From: Thiodiazotropha sp040506705 | GTDB taxonomy: Bacteria > Pseudomonadota > Gammaproteobacteria > Chromatiales > Chromatiaceae | DNA: 64,000 nucleotides | Direction: 5' to 3' | NCBI GenBank assembly: GCA_040506705.1 | Contig: JBEVWG010000010.1 | Coordinates: 1 to 64,000 of the forward strand | Shown: one piece after another, positions 52,766-62,293 of the stretch | How the letters are laid out: each line of letters starts with the position of its first letter | How positions within the stretch are numbered: position 1 is the stretch's first letter | Program-made: the position numbers and the translations under genes | Notes under the pieces: model-generated | Databases searched by the model: none | The model's input: only the letters and a program-made list of their open reading frames with translations | What the model was told of the DNA's origin: nothing

Positions 52766-54931
52766 TTAGAATAGATAGGTATAGCTCAACATGGCGCTAC
52801 GGGGCGAACCTGCAGAGTAGGTCTTATCACCACTGGTACTTTTCTTCACTTCAGTGGCGTAATACTTATCGAACAGATTCTCGACATTAAGTGACAGGTT
52901 GTGAGCGCCGGTCTGATAACTGAGCAACAGGTTGGTTAAAAACTCATAGCCATTATATTTTTCAGTATTGGCGTTATCGAGGTAATAACTGCCCCAGCTA
53001 TTACTGCGGAGCACGGCTTTGATACCCAGTGGATGGCTGTAACCCACTCCCAGTCCATACTGCTGACGGGGAACATAGGGCAGTTGATTACCGGAACGGT
53101 CAACAGGGGTTTGAGTTCGACCAGTGCGCACTAACTCTTCGAAATCGGAAAAGGTATAGTCGCTATAGGCAAAGCTGCCTTCAAGCCAGATGCGTGGGGT
53201 GATGTCATAGCGTCCACTCAGTTCTATACCTTTCTTTAAGGTTTCACCGGCATTCTGAAACTCAGTGGTGAGATCTTCATCGAGGACTGAGACAATCTCA
53301 TCACTGACTGTGGTGCGATAGATTGAGAGATCGAATGACCAATCCTGTTCGCGACCCTTTAAACCAATCTCTACATTACGTGCGGTGGCAGCATCCAGTT
53401 TTGGATTGCTCTGTATCTCTGATTCAGAAGGAACCTGCCCTGACTGTGCAACTACGCCATAGATATTCATAAGTTTGTTAAGTTCGTAAGTCAGCCCCAA
53501 CTTGGGTGAGAAGAGATTGAATGTTTTATCAGTCTTGGTGTATTCCGGTGAATCGAAGTAGGTATAGGTGCCAGCAGAGTAGCTGTATTCACCATAGGCG
53601 GTGTTATCGATATCAAAATTGTTTCGGTCGTAGCGAAAGCCGATATCCAATGTGGCTTTGTCTGTTGGACGTAACGTCTCCTGTATGAAGAAGCCATATA
53701 GGGTATTAGTTGCATCCTCCTCCTCAAGCAGCTCTCCGGCTTCATCAGAGTTGGTATGTAAAATAGTCTCAGGGCCCATCGGATTCCAGGCCGGGGGTGG
53801 TGATGTCTCCACATCGGCATAGGTATATTTTTTGGAATCCTCAGTGTTATCACGTCGAGCAGTTATGCCTGCGACCAGGGTGCTCTCCCCCCAGAGTTGA
53901 TGTGCGAAGGCAAGTTCAAGGTCAGTGCCTACTACAGTCGTGCCTGGGTTGTCGTTGATTGCGCCGGTTACCGGGTGGTAGTGGTCCCATTGATTGGCAT
54001 AGATACGAGGTTTGATGGTGAGATTCTCTAACTCCTGTTCATAGCGGGAGTTGAAGAACCAAATCGTTGAATAGCGACCACTATGTTGCCAGGGGCTACT
54101 GCTAGTGTCCTTCTGTTCGCCGGTGTCAAGATAGCGTTCAAACTCAACTTCATCCATGCTGCCAGGCAGCTGTACATCAGCTTCGTGATAACTGATTTCT
54201 GATTCGAGAGTGCCGCCGTTATCAAGCAGATAGCCGTGTTTGACAGCAAGTTGTTTGGACTCGAACTCATTCCAGTCACGCCAGTCGTTGTCTGACTTTC
54301 TATATGAAGCCGTTACTGAAACAGCATTGCTGTCGTTGATATCACCGGCAAGACGACCATGCAGGTTTTGCTGTCCGAATTCACCTACACCCAGCTTGAT
54401 GCGGTTACTGTCTGTGTCGAACACGGATTTTGAGATGATTTGTATGGTACCGCCGGCGGAACCTGCACCGAAGAGCGAGCCTGGGCCTTTGGTGATTTCG
54501 ATTCGTTCGATGTCCTGAGTATCGATAAAGTCGAAGCGTGAGAAACTGTCAGGATCAGTCATCGGCACACCATCTCTGATGACCATGATTTCACGCACGC
54601 CGTAGTTGGCTTTTTGACCGGCCCCTCTAATAATCAAACGCGTGTCGTAGGCTGAGTTTTTAGAATTAATAAGCACACCAGGGGTACCCTGGATGGCGTC
54701 TTTGATGTTGAACATCTTCTCGCTTTCAATTCGCTCAGAGTCGATAACTTCAATAGAGCCAGCTACCTCTTTTGTTTTACGCTCTACCCGTGAGGCGGTA
54801 ACACTGATGACATCGAATTCTTCTTCAGAAACAGCTTTCTCTGCTTCTTCAGCAAATGTCGGAGAGAGGCAGTAGATTGAGAGAAAAGGGAGGAGGGCGA
54901 GATTTAATTTATAGTTTATCGAGGTCTTCAT
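52766..54931 (-). CDS. TonB-dependent outer-membrane receptor
   Basis: The 721-residue receptor has a signal peptide (about 1-27), a TonB box-like stretch (EEFDVISVTASRVER), an N-terminal plug domain (about 45-165: GVLINSKN, RGAGQKANYGVREIMVIRDGVPMTDPD-type), then a 22-strand-type barrel ending in LSYTYLF. Ligand cannot be read; siderophore, heme or a metal complex is plausible. It is the first gene of the leftward operon, divergent from the cytochrome operon. No extracellular Cys. Confidence 0.93.
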   Translation of the reverse strand: MKTSINYKLNLALLPFLSIYCLSPTFAEEAEKAVSEEEFDVISVTASRVERKTKEVAGSIEVIDSERIESEKMFNIKDAIQGTPGVLINSKNSAYDTRLIIRGAGQKANYGVREIMVIRDGVPMTDPDSFSRFDFIDTQDIERIEITKGPGSLFGAGSAGGTIQIISKSVFDTDSNRIKLGVGEFGQQNLHGRLAGDINDSNAVSVTASYRKSDNDWRDWNEFESKQLAVKHGYLLDNGGTLESEISYHEADVQLPGSMDEVEFERYLDTGEQKDTSSSPWQHSGRYSTIWFFNSRYEQELENLTIKPRIYANQWDHYHPVTGAINDNPGTTVVGTDLELAFAHQLWGESTLVAGITARRDNTEDSKKYTYADVETSPPPAWNPMGPETILHTNSDEAGELLEEEDATNTLYGFFIQETLRPTDKATLDIGFRYDRNNFDIDNTAYGEYSYSAGTYTYFDSPEYTKTDKTFNLFSPKLGLTYELNKLMNIYGVVAQSGQVPSESEIQSNPKLDAATARNVEIGLKGREQDWSFDLSIYRTTVSDEIVSVLDEDLTTEFQNAGETLKKGIELSGRYDITPRIWLEGSFAYSDYTFSDFEELVRTGRTQTPVDRSGNQLPYVPRQQYGLGVGYSHPLGIKAVLRSNSWGSYYLDNANTEKYNGYEFLTNLLLSYQTGAHNLSLNVENLFDKYYATEVKKSTSGDKTYSAGSPRSAMLSYTYLF

Positions 54932-55522
54932 ACGACTCTATCTGCTAATTAGGGTTTAAAAAAGTTGTCACACTAAATCCTGATGGACGAGCCAGCTCTC
55001 ATTCCCTAAGAAGTAACAGGATCAAATCATTGCAGGCAGTGAGATCGAGGCAGTGCCGGGGCATCGATATCGAGAAGACAATCTGTGGCTCTCTAGTTTG
55101 CAATTAATCCATCCCTGGCTGTTTGATCCTGAATCAGTATTCAGCTTGCTGCGTATCCATTGGCAGACGCCCTGTTAATAAGCAAATATGAGGCCAATGG
55201 TTAACTTGTTGAATTATTAGAAGTAATCATGTGACTAATATAAATCAAAATGCGCCATATAACGCAAGGTGGGCGATATGACCTACTTTATTTTTTTCAG
55301 AAGTAGGTTATATCCCTGAGAGGTAGGTTATTTAACGCCAAAAACCAAGTTGCAAATGGATGAAAGAAATATGTAATTGATTGTAATAATTGATGATCCT
55401 GTATATGGCACGAATGATGCTGATGGTGAGTACTGATTAGATCTAGTGATCCGACTGAGTGTTGCCTAATTTACACCACGGCCTACTAGCTAATAAGAAA
55501 AACCAATGAAGGGAGATTATTG
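54932..55522. other. Divergent intergenic region, shared control of two operons
   Basis: This region separates the TonB-receptor operon (leftward) from the multiheme-cytochrome operon (rightward). It contains the phased TAGGT sites at 55281-55330 (separate entry) and is A+T-rich with several T and A tracts. An open stretch near 55040-55180 (EIEAVPGHRYREDNLW) could be a relic but has no start. Any promoter of the cytochrome operon should lie near 55330-55520. Confidence 0.5.
55281..55330. promoter_or_regulatory. Three phased operator-like sites
   Basis: ACCTACTTTA at 55281, AAGTAGGTTA at 55301 and AGGTAGGTTA at 55321 are spaced exactly 20 bp. The first two form an inverted pair (ACCTACTT/AAGTAGGT, 8 bp arms), the third is a direct repeat of the second. 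Twenty bp is about two helical turns, so one protein type could bind cooperatively on one DNA face. The regulator is unknown. Confidence 0.6.
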
Positions 55523-58342
55523 ATGTTTCGATTTAAAAGCCGGAGAGTGCAGACAGCTATTGGGGTACTTTTACTCAATTTGCATATGACTTGTACATCG
55601 GCAGGTGTATTGGATGAAACAGTTGCTCATCCTCAAATACCTCTATTGACAGAGGATGGCGAGCATGTACTAGGTAGTGGAATGCCTTATAGCCCAAAGG
55701 CGAGTTGTGCTGGTAGTGGTTGCCACGACTACGACAAGATTACCCATGCTTACCACATCGAGCAGGGCAGGGATGAAGCAAGAGATGATTTCGGTGAGGA
55801 TCACGGACTACCACACCTTGTTTCGCCAGGTTATTTTGGTGGATATAACTGTATGGGTGGCAATAATTCATACTATTTAGCTAAAAAAGAGAATGCTTCC
55901 ATTGATGCATTTTCCGATAAGGGTGCAGCTGATTTGGTTAAGAATTGCCATGGATGCCATTCAGGTGGCGGCTGGATGGAATTAGATCGGAATGGCCGCA
56001 GGTATGATCATGTAGATCCTGCTACCGTTGATTATCTTGATGGTGATTACTACAGTCGCAGTATCAATGAAGAAGGGGAACCTACTGTAGAATTATGGGA
56101 TTGGCAATCGAGTGGTGTTGCGGAAAACGATTGCCTGATCTGTCATGTAAACTTTTCAGAGATGGTCTCTCATGATTCAAGACTTTCTACTGAAACCGCT
56201 GCATCATCACATGCTTCCACTCTGCGTAGGAGCCTGATCAGTTCAGGGGCGTTTCGCTATGGGGCCACTGCAATGCTTGAGTTTATGAATCTCAACATGA
56301 GTGGTGACAGAGAACAGGATCAGTCACTGGTCAGTTTTGTACGAAATGATGACGATAGTGATGGCGTTGTTGGGGTCTCTGATTTCGATTTGAACGATAG
56401 TGGGCTTCCGATTGTTGAATGGAACGCTGATGCATTTAACGAGCAGGGTCTTGTGACCCTGCCGATGGTTCGCTATCCCGGTAATGACAACTGTATGAAG
56501 TGTCATCGCACCTCTAATTCAAGACGTGGCTTTTACGGCTTTGGCGAGGGGGCTGACGCAATATTCGATGAAGATGGTCTTCAGGTTCGGGATTACCAGG
56601 ATGACGTGCATAAGGGACAAGTCTGGACAGAAGCTAATGGCGAACAGCGAAATATCGAAAACTGTAATGCCTGTCATAGTAGAAATTACTTTAACAAGAG
56701 TTTTGGCTATCAAGCGGACCTGGATGCCGATCATAATTTCCTGAAGGGCAATTCTGATATGGATATTGCAAATGACAAAGACTACGAACCACCAGCGAAG
56801 TCCTGTGTCTACTGTCATGAACAAGCCGAAACGCCCGCGATCCCATCTGGTCATGAAGATATGTTGAGTGCGCACCGTGAGCGTTGGAAACTGGCAGGTG
56901 ATATGGCTGGTTACACGGAGGATTCTCTGAATCGTATCACTGAGACACATCTGGACGTTCTAGCCTGCGAAACCTGTCATATCACCGACAAGGCCTCTCG
57001 TGGAACACCGATGCAGATCATGTATCGCTATGCAGCCACCGAAGACGGCACATTGAAGATCAAGCCCTACAACGCAAGATATCGTGCACTGTGGAGAGAT
57101 AGAAACAATGACCACGTTCTTGATCAGACAGAACGCAACAGCGTTTTTAAAATGGAGACGGATAGTGAGGGCAACCGAGTTGGTTATTTGATCGATCCAG
57201 TATCCGGTGAGACTCTGGGCGACGTTGCAGTGCGCATGTCCCATGGCAGCTGGCGTTTTACCGATCCAGACGATTACGCGGGTATTGTGGCACAGAAGGG
57301 TGCCTACGACTCCCTACTGAGATCCAAAGGCTTTGAGAACCCGAATACCGTATTGGTTTGGGGAGCATCAAACTTCTATATCCTTTCACACAATACACGT
57401 CCTGCAACTGAATCTGTTCAGTGTGAGGAGTGTCATGAAAAGACATCTCGTGGAGCCTTTAGTTCGTTGGTTTCGACGTCTGGTGTATTTGGCGCTTCCA
57501 ACAGTAAAACGGTAGTGGAACTTCCAGATAAACGTCTCATCGACGAAGGTATTGTCGAAATGGCCTTTCCTTCAATGAAAGTTGATGATGAAGGAACTAT
57601 TACTGAGAATGTTGAAGACCTGCTCTACTACACAGCCTTGAATCCCTCGTTATCTATCTTGGGATCGGCAAATGTACCTGTCTTTGCTGGTTACATGATT
57701 GAGTCGGAAGCGGAGTCAGGACTATCTAGCCTGGGTCTTGCAAATGATGAGGTTTCATTACTTAGAGGCATGATGTCATCGTCCAGTTCCATCTATGCAT
57801 TCAAACCCCGTTATGGAGATCCGATGGTTCAGGATACTGCGATAATGACTGACAAGAATGGTCAGGCTGAAGCGGTGATGGTGAGTTATCGGTTTCAGAT
57901 TCGGGTAGAAGATGGCGCATCTGTTGAGGCAGCAAGTCAGGCTGGACGCATGAATCTATCACAGGTTTATAAGATTGAAGCCAAGAATGCGGATGGTCAA
58001 TCTGTAGAACAGTTTCCTGGTACACCACTGTTCATCAAACTTCCCTGGACCGGTAGTAATCGTGACGCCCTAACAGTGATCTCATCTGAAACTGGTGAGA
58101 GTTGGAGTGATCTACAGTCTGACCAGATTGTCATAGCACAACCGGCAACTTCAGATGAAGATGGATATGTGGTAATCAGAACAGACCACCTGAGCTTTTT
58201 TGCCGTAGCTGAAAAGAGTGAAAGTGATTCGGCTGGAGATAGTGGTAGTGATAGCAGCAGTAGTGGAGGTGGTGGTGGCGCTTTGCTACTCCTGCCATTT
58301 ATATTGCTTGGGTTCCGGTTGTTGAGAAGAAAGGCTAGCTAA
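55523..58342 (+). CDS. Large octaheme c-type cytochrome with C-terminal sorting-type tail
   Basis: The 939-residue exported protein (signal peptide about 1-28; ATG at 55523 with GGGAGA 6 bp upstream) has seven CxxCH sites (CHGCH, CLICH, CMKCH, CNACH, CVYCH, CETCH, CEECH) plus CAGSGCH, a CX4CH site, giving up to eight hemes. Between them are Asp-rich EF-hand-like loops (DRNGRRYDHVD, DLDADHNF). The C-terminus is Ser/Asp/Gly-rich, then GGGGGALLLLPFILLGFRLLRRK, a hydrophobic helix and basic end like GlyGly-CTERM/rhombosortase targets. First gene of the cytochrome operon; likely the outermost electron carrier, anchored or released. Confidence 0.9.
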   Translation: MFRFKSRRVQTAIGVLLLNLHMTCTSAGVLDETVAHPQIPLLTEDGEHVLGSGMPYSPKASCAGSGCHDYDKITHAYHIEQGRDEARDDFGEDHGLPHLVSPGYFGGYNCMGGNNSYYLAKKENASIDAFSDKGAADLVKNCHGCHSGGGWMELDRNGRRYDHVDPATVDYLDGDYYSRSINEEGEPTVELWDWQSSGVAENDCLICHVNFSEMVSHDSRLSTETAASSHASTLRRSLISSGAFRYGATAMLEFMNLNMSGDREQDQSLVSFVRNDDDSDGVVGVSDFDLNDSGLPIVEWNADAFNEQGLVTLPMVRYPGNDNCMKCHRTSNSRRGFYGFGEGADAIFDEDGLQVRDYQDDVHKGQVWTEANGEQRNIENCNACHSRNYFNKSFGYQADLDADHNFLKGNSDMDIANDKDYEPPAKSCVYCHEQAETPAIPSGHEDMLSAHRERWKLAGDMAGYTEDSLNRITETHLDVLACETCHITDKASRGTPMQIMYRYAATEDGTLKIKPYNARYRALWRDRNNDHVLDQTERNSVFKMETDSEGNRVGYLIDPVSGETLGDVAVRMSHGSWRFTDPDDYAGIVAQKGAYDSLLRSKGFENPNTVLVWGASNFYILSHNTRPATESVQCEECHEKTSRGAFSSLVSTSGVFGASNSKTVVELPDKRLIDEGIVEMAFPSMKVDDEGTITENVEDLLYYTALNPSLSILGSANVPVFAGYMIESEAESGLSSLGLANDEVSLLRGMMSSSSSIYAFKPRYGDPMVQDTAIMTDKNGQAEAVMVSYRFQIRVEDGASVEAASQAGRMNLSQVYKIEAKNADGQSVEQFPGTPLFIKLPWTGSNRDALTVISSETGESWSDLQSDQIVIAQPATSDEDGYVVIRTDHLSFFAVAEKSESDSAGDSGSDSSSSGGGGGALLLLPFILLGFRLLRRKAS

Positions 58343-58360
58343 CGACACTCAACTAATCTC

Positions 58361-58579
58361 ATGGAAAGTAAACCTAAGCGCATCTCAGCGATGTTGCCAT
58401 GGACTGCTGGTGCTGGGTTCGCAACCGGGCATATGATGCTGACGTCACAATGTACCATTGTGACGCTCGGCATCTGTACCGGTTGTGCCGGTTGTGCAGT
58501 CGCTTTGGTATCACTGGTTGGCTGGGGGGCATTCAAGGAAAAGTCCCCTAAAAAGATGATTCAAGGTAGAGATGAATAG
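58361..58579 (+). CDS. Small Cys-rich membrane protein
   Basis: The unrecognised 72-residue protein has two hydrophobic segments (LPWTAGAGFATGHMML and CTIVTLGICTGCAGCAVALVSL) with a CTGCAGC Cys cluster in the second. It starts shortly after the octaheme cytochrome gene and overlaps the porin gene by 8 bp, so it is translated as part of the operon. Role in heme delivery or membrane anchoring is possible; no known family. Confidence 0.6.
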   Translation: MESKPKRISAMLPWTAGAGFATGHMMLTSQCTIVTLGICTGCAGCAVALVSLVGWGAFKEKSPKKMIQGRDE

Positions 58580-59828
58580 ATCGACAATCTATGCGATTGT
58601 CTGCAACCTCCTGCTTATACCGATCGTAACAGATACTAGGGCGGGGATATCTGGTGACACTGAACTCCGGTTGCAGGTGGATAACACTCACTTTGGCGAG
58701 ACAGAGACCTCCCTTGAGCAATGGAGTGCAATCTACTACAAAGATCTCTCCACTGGTCTTGATATGGGGGTTCAGTTCGCTGTTGAAGCTAGAGAAGCTA
58801 ATACATCGGGTCAACTTTATCAGTGCTATATCCGCAGTGATGGCAAGGGTGAACGACCAGATCTTACTCTTGGCCGCTTTGAAATAATCGAGAATGGCGG
58901 ATTCAATACCCTTGATGGTATTTCAATCTCTCAACAGTTGTCTGCTATCGACTGGAGAGTCTATGGAGGAAAACCAAGACGTATCGAAGCCTACTGGGAT
59001 GAGGATGCTGACCTGCTTATTGGGCTGTCATCTAACTACGATCTGTTATCTCTGGTTCAGACCAATCAGTTTACACAGCTGAACTTTAATTTTGGTTTGG
59101 AACGGCGTTGGGCTCATAGTCAACAGATGGATCTCCATTTGAGCCTTACGGGTGTACGGCCTGAGCTGGATGAGGATTTACAGTTAAACGATTTCCATCT
59201 GGCAGCAGATATTAATCTGGATGATCAAAGCCTGCAACGAGTGGTGGTTGATAGCCACTATGACCTAAAAACTCAGGGTTATCTCAGGTTGGGCTATCGA
59301 TACTACAGGCCGAACGAAGAGCCTGAAACTTTTCGTGATCGTTATCACGGCTTTTTCAGTATGGAACGACAATCGATTCTGAAAGGGGTCTGGTACTTGC
59401 CGAAGCGTGCTGGTCTGGAAACCAATTTTGAGTTGAACGGTAGCAGGCAAGAGCAGGGGAATGGTGGGATTGGTTTGGCAACAGAGCTGATCTATTTCAC
59501 CCATTTTGGTTCCGTAATTGATGGCAGAGTTGACTACATGGAATCTGATGACGATTACGCAACCTCAATCTATCTGCGTTATCGACAGCCAATAACTTCC
59601 ATGTCAACTGTTGAACTGGAGAGTGTCTATCAAAAAAAACAGACACGCCTTTCTGGAGATAACAATTTAAAAGGTCTCTCATTTTCACTGGCACATAAGG
59701 TTTTATCCCAATTGAGACTTGATTTAAGTGGTGAGTGGCTGGATCACTCAACACGGGATGATGAGTATAGACTCGGACTATCGCTCCGATATGACTTCTA
59801 TCAAACCAATGTGGGAGAGTTGCCATGA
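58572..59828 (+). CDS. Outer-membrane beta-barrel (porin) of a cytochrome conduit
   Basis: The 418-residue protein has a signal peptide (about 1-24), no Cys-pairs for heme, and a succession of amphipathic beta strands with aromatic belts (LGYRYYRPNE, GVWYLPKRAG, IYLRYRQPIT) ending in SLRYDFYQTNVGELP. That is the profile of an MtrB/PioB-like barrel that holds a cytochrome across the outer membrane. Its 4-bp overlap with the heptaheme gene supports a shared complex. Barrel strand count not determined. Confidence 0.75.
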   Translation: MNRSTIYAIVCNLLLIPIVTDTRAGISGDTELRLQVDNTHFGETETSLEQWSAIYYKDLSTGLDMGVQFAVEAREANTSGQLYQCYIRSDGKGERPDLTLGRFEIIENGGFNTLDGISISQQLSAIDWRVYGGKPRRIEAYWDEDADLLIGLSSNYDLLSLVQTNQFTQLNFNFGLERRWAHSQQMDLHLSLTGVRPELDEDLQLNDFHLAADINLDDQSLQRVVVDSHYDLKTQGYLRLGYRYYRPNEEPETFRDRYHGFFSMERQSILKGVWYLPKRAGLETNFELNGSRQEQGNGGIGLATELIYFTHFGSVIDGRVDYMESDDDYATSIYLRYRQPITSMSTVELESVYQKKQTRLSGDNNLKGLSFSLAHKVLSQLRLDLSGEWLDHSTRDDEYRLGLSLRYDFYQTNVGELP

Positions 59829-60427
59829 GGTTGATTTTGGCACTGCTCATATTAGCGGCTTGTAGCCAGGTTTTTGCGGAAGATATGGTTGATAAAGCAG
59901 AAGAGAAAACCTGGTGGGAAAAACGCCACCAAAGATCAGATATCTATTTTCCTCATAATGCACATATGGAAGTCATGTCGCAAAGTAAGGATGTCTGCAT
60001 GGCATGCCACCCATTTAACAATAACAAAATCACTGATCTGAAAGTGCTTGAAAATGTGCAGACGATCTATAACGAACCGCTCGAAGCCATCTGCCACTCG
60101 TGTCATATGAAAACACGCACTGCACCGTTGGCCTGTGATGTCTGCCATACTGACCCACAAACAATTCGTCCTCCTGATCACCGGGGGGATTACACCTGGT
60201 TTCATACTGAAGCCGCCAGGATTGATGAACAAGCCTGCCGAGAGTGTCACATAGACTTGAACTTTTGCACCGATTGTCATTTCCGGCGCAACGCTTCAAA
60301 TCGCATGCTTCATCCACTGGGCTATCGGGATCGGCACGGCCTTGACGCCAGAATCAACCCCTCTGATTGTGCCGGTTGTCACCAATCTGGCTATTGCAGT
60401 GAATGCCATGCAGGGAGTGCACGATGA
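59825..60427 (+). CDS. Heptaheme periplasmic c-type cytochrome
   Basis: The 200-residue protein has a signal peptide (about 1-18) and seven CxxCH sites (CMACH, CHSCH, CDVCH, CRECH, CTDCH, CAGCH, CSECH) with scattered extra His residues for the sixth ligands. Heme density is very high (one per ~26 residues). It overlaps the porin gene by 4 bp and its stop overlaps the next gene by ATGA. Likely periplasmic shuttle or the barrel-embedded electron wire. Confidence 0.93.
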   Translation: MRLILALLILAACSQVFAEDMVDKAEEKTWWEKRHQRSDIYFPHNAHMEVMSQSKDVCMACHPFNNNKITDLKVLENVQTIYNEPLEAICHSCHMKTRTAPLACDVCHTDPQTIRPPDHRGDYTWFHTEAARIDEQACRECHIDLNFCTDCHFRRNASNRMLHPLGYRDRHGLDARINPSDCAGCHQSGYCSECHAGSAR

Positions 60428-61407
60428 AAAGCTGGCTAATTATATTGCTCTCACTCTTTTTATTTGGCTGTGGAGGTGAAGATCAATCTGAGATGAATGC
60501 CTCTAAGCCCGGTGGTCTACTGCTGGATCAGAGTCATGGTGACAACGGTCTCGCCTGGGGATTGGAAGGTTGTGATGGCTGTCATGCCATGACCGTCATT
60601 CACCAGGAAACCTCTGACATCATCAAAGATATGGTGAGAGATAAAGGTTACGAGAGTTGCACTGGATGTCATGGGGACAATGGCTCGTCCCAACCCCGTG
60701 AATGCCTGATTTGTCATAATGGTGAAGACCTTCCAAGTGCACCCTATCTTGATGGGAACCATGCACATGTTTTCACTCCGCGACCTGAAGGCGGCATGGG
60801 CGATGAAGATTGCCTGGTGTGTCACGAACACTCAGATATGAATGGTGAGTTTGAACTCAATCTCGATCTGACCAAATTCAACGATGTTGTCGGTCAACCC
60901 TCAGACTATCGTGTAGAGGCCGACTTCTGTCTACGTTGCCATAATCGTGATCATCAACAGACCGGATTTGAGATCGACGGTGAAAGTTTTACTGATCCAT
61001 TGATTGCTCTAGAAGATGACTATCAGCATATCGATTACCACGGCTGGCGGGATGGGTCGGGGGAGCGGACCTACAACGGACTGCGTGGGGAGTATCACTA
61101 TCCCCAGGTTGTCGATTGCAGCGATTGTCATGCTTTACATGGTACAAGTAATGAAAAACTGATCATCGATAACACCTTGAAGGGTGGTCGGCTGCTTTCG
61201 GAATCTCCTTTTCTGGAAGAGGTTTTTTTAATCGAAGTGAGTGAGCAGGGTGACTATTCACAGCTTTGTGTTATATGCCATGCAATGCAGTTTGAGGTTG
61301 ATGAAGGTGGATTGAATACCGGTAATGGACTGAGTGGTGTTCATCTGGTTGGTGATGATTGCAGACCCTGCCATACCCATGGTGAGGCTTCGCAGGCAGG
61401 CTTATGA
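60424..61407 (+). CDS. Octaheme lipoprotein c-type cytochrome
   Basis: The 327-residue protein has a lipoprotein signal (LSLFLFGC, Cys16) and eight CxxCH sites (CDGCH, CTGCH, CLICH, CLVCH, CLRCH, CSDCH, CVICH, CRPCH). A lipid anchor fits an outer-membrane-facing partner of the porin, like MtrC/OmcA-type lipoproteins though it is not related by length. I chose the ATG at 60424 over the frame start at 60403 because of the ATGA overlap. It is followed by the hexaheme gene with another ATGA overlap. Confidence 0.93.
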   Translation: MKSWLIILLSLFLFGCGGEDQSEMNASKPGGLLLDQSHGDNGLAWGLEGCDGCHAMTVIHQETSDIIKDMVRDKGYESCTGCHGDNGSSQPRECLICHNGEDLPSAPYLDGNHAHVFTPRPEGGMGDEDCLVCHEHSDMNGEFELNLDLTKFNDVVGQPSDYRVEADFCLRCHNRDHQQTGFEIDGESFTDPLIALEDDYQHIDYHGWRDGSGERTYNGLRGEYHYPQVVDCSDCHALHGTSNEKLIIDNTLKGGRLLSESPFLEEVFLIEVSEQGDYSQLCVICHAMQFEVDEGGLNTGNGLSGVHLVGDDCRPCHTHGEASQAGL

Positions 61408-62291
61408 AGTATTTAGTTTATCTGTTCCTGTTTGTTTTCGTGAGTTGCTTTAGCAGTCTGGTCTTTGGTGATGAGCCATATGATTTACCTCCATTACACC
61501 ATCCTGTGGAGATTCCAATCCCTGTTGATATGACATTACCTAGTGAGTTTGCATTAGGGGATCAAAAAGAGTTGGTTTGCGATACCTGTCATGGCATTGA
61601 AAACCTTGAGGAGATACCGCTGGATGAAGTCGACATTGATGAGCACAATTTTCTACATTTAGGGCCCTATCCGGATCTCACTGACTTTTGTTACCACTGC
61701 CATGAGAAACAAGAACACGAGCGCTACAATCTGCACCTGATGATAGATAAGCAAGGTGAGATTATTGATTCAGGCTGTATTTACTGTCACACCGAGACGC
61801 CTGATCCTACTATTACGGATCAAGCCAACGAAATGGAATTTCGTTTATCTAAAGAAAAACTCTGCTATGGGTGCCATTTGAAAACACCCCATCTGAATGC
61901 TCTTGTACATATGAGAGAGCCTGAAGAAGAACTTCTTGAGCTAAAACATCTCGCAGAAAAAAAACACGACGTGAATCTCCCGCTTGATGAAGAGGGTCAA
62001 ATAGCTTGCATAACTTGTCATTCTCCTCATCAGGCTGGCGTTATCGATCCTGATACGCCCGCGGGTCGGGTGGTGGAAGAGAACCCTGTTGATGAAGGGA
62101 TCTTATACAAACGCACTGCGTGGAGTAGGGTGTTTTCAGAAGATAAGGCAAAACGATTACAAGAGTGGAAGGCTGAACAGAAGAGTAAATTTACACTATC
62201 TGAGTATCAGCGTGTTGAGAAGGAGATACTGCTCAGGCTGCCTGCAAAGGATGGAACACTCTGCCTCTCCTGCCATGAATTCGAGGATTAG
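61404..62291 (+). CDS. Hexaheme c-type cytochrome
   Basis: The 295-residue exported protein (signal about 1-22) has six CxxCH sites (CDTCH, CYHCH, CIYCH, CYGCH, CITCH, CLSCH) and a long charged C-terminal helix (about 225-280) before the last heme. It may accept electrons from the membrane-bound fusion encoded next. Acidic overall, with many Glu/His. Confidence 0.92.
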   Translation: MKYLVYLFLFVFVSCFSSLVFGDEPYDLPPLHHPVEIPIPVDMTLPSEFALGDQKELVCDTCHGIENLEEIPLDEVDIDEHNFLHLGPYPDLTDFCYHCHEKQEHERYNLHLMIDKQGEIIDSGCIYCHTETPDPTITDQANEMEFRLSKEKLCYGCHLKTPHLNALVHMREPEEELLELKHLAEKKHDVNLPLDEEGQIACITCHSPHQAGVIDPDTPAGRVVEENPVDEGILYKRTAWSRVFSEDKAKRLQEWKAEQKSKFTLSEYQRVEKEILLRLPAKDGTLCLSCHEFED

Positions 62292-62293
62292 AA

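Noticed and set aside
55040..55180. Integrase-like words (EAVPGHRYREDNLW) in the divergent intergenic region
   Set aside because: No start codon, only about 40 residues, and the resemblance is too weak.
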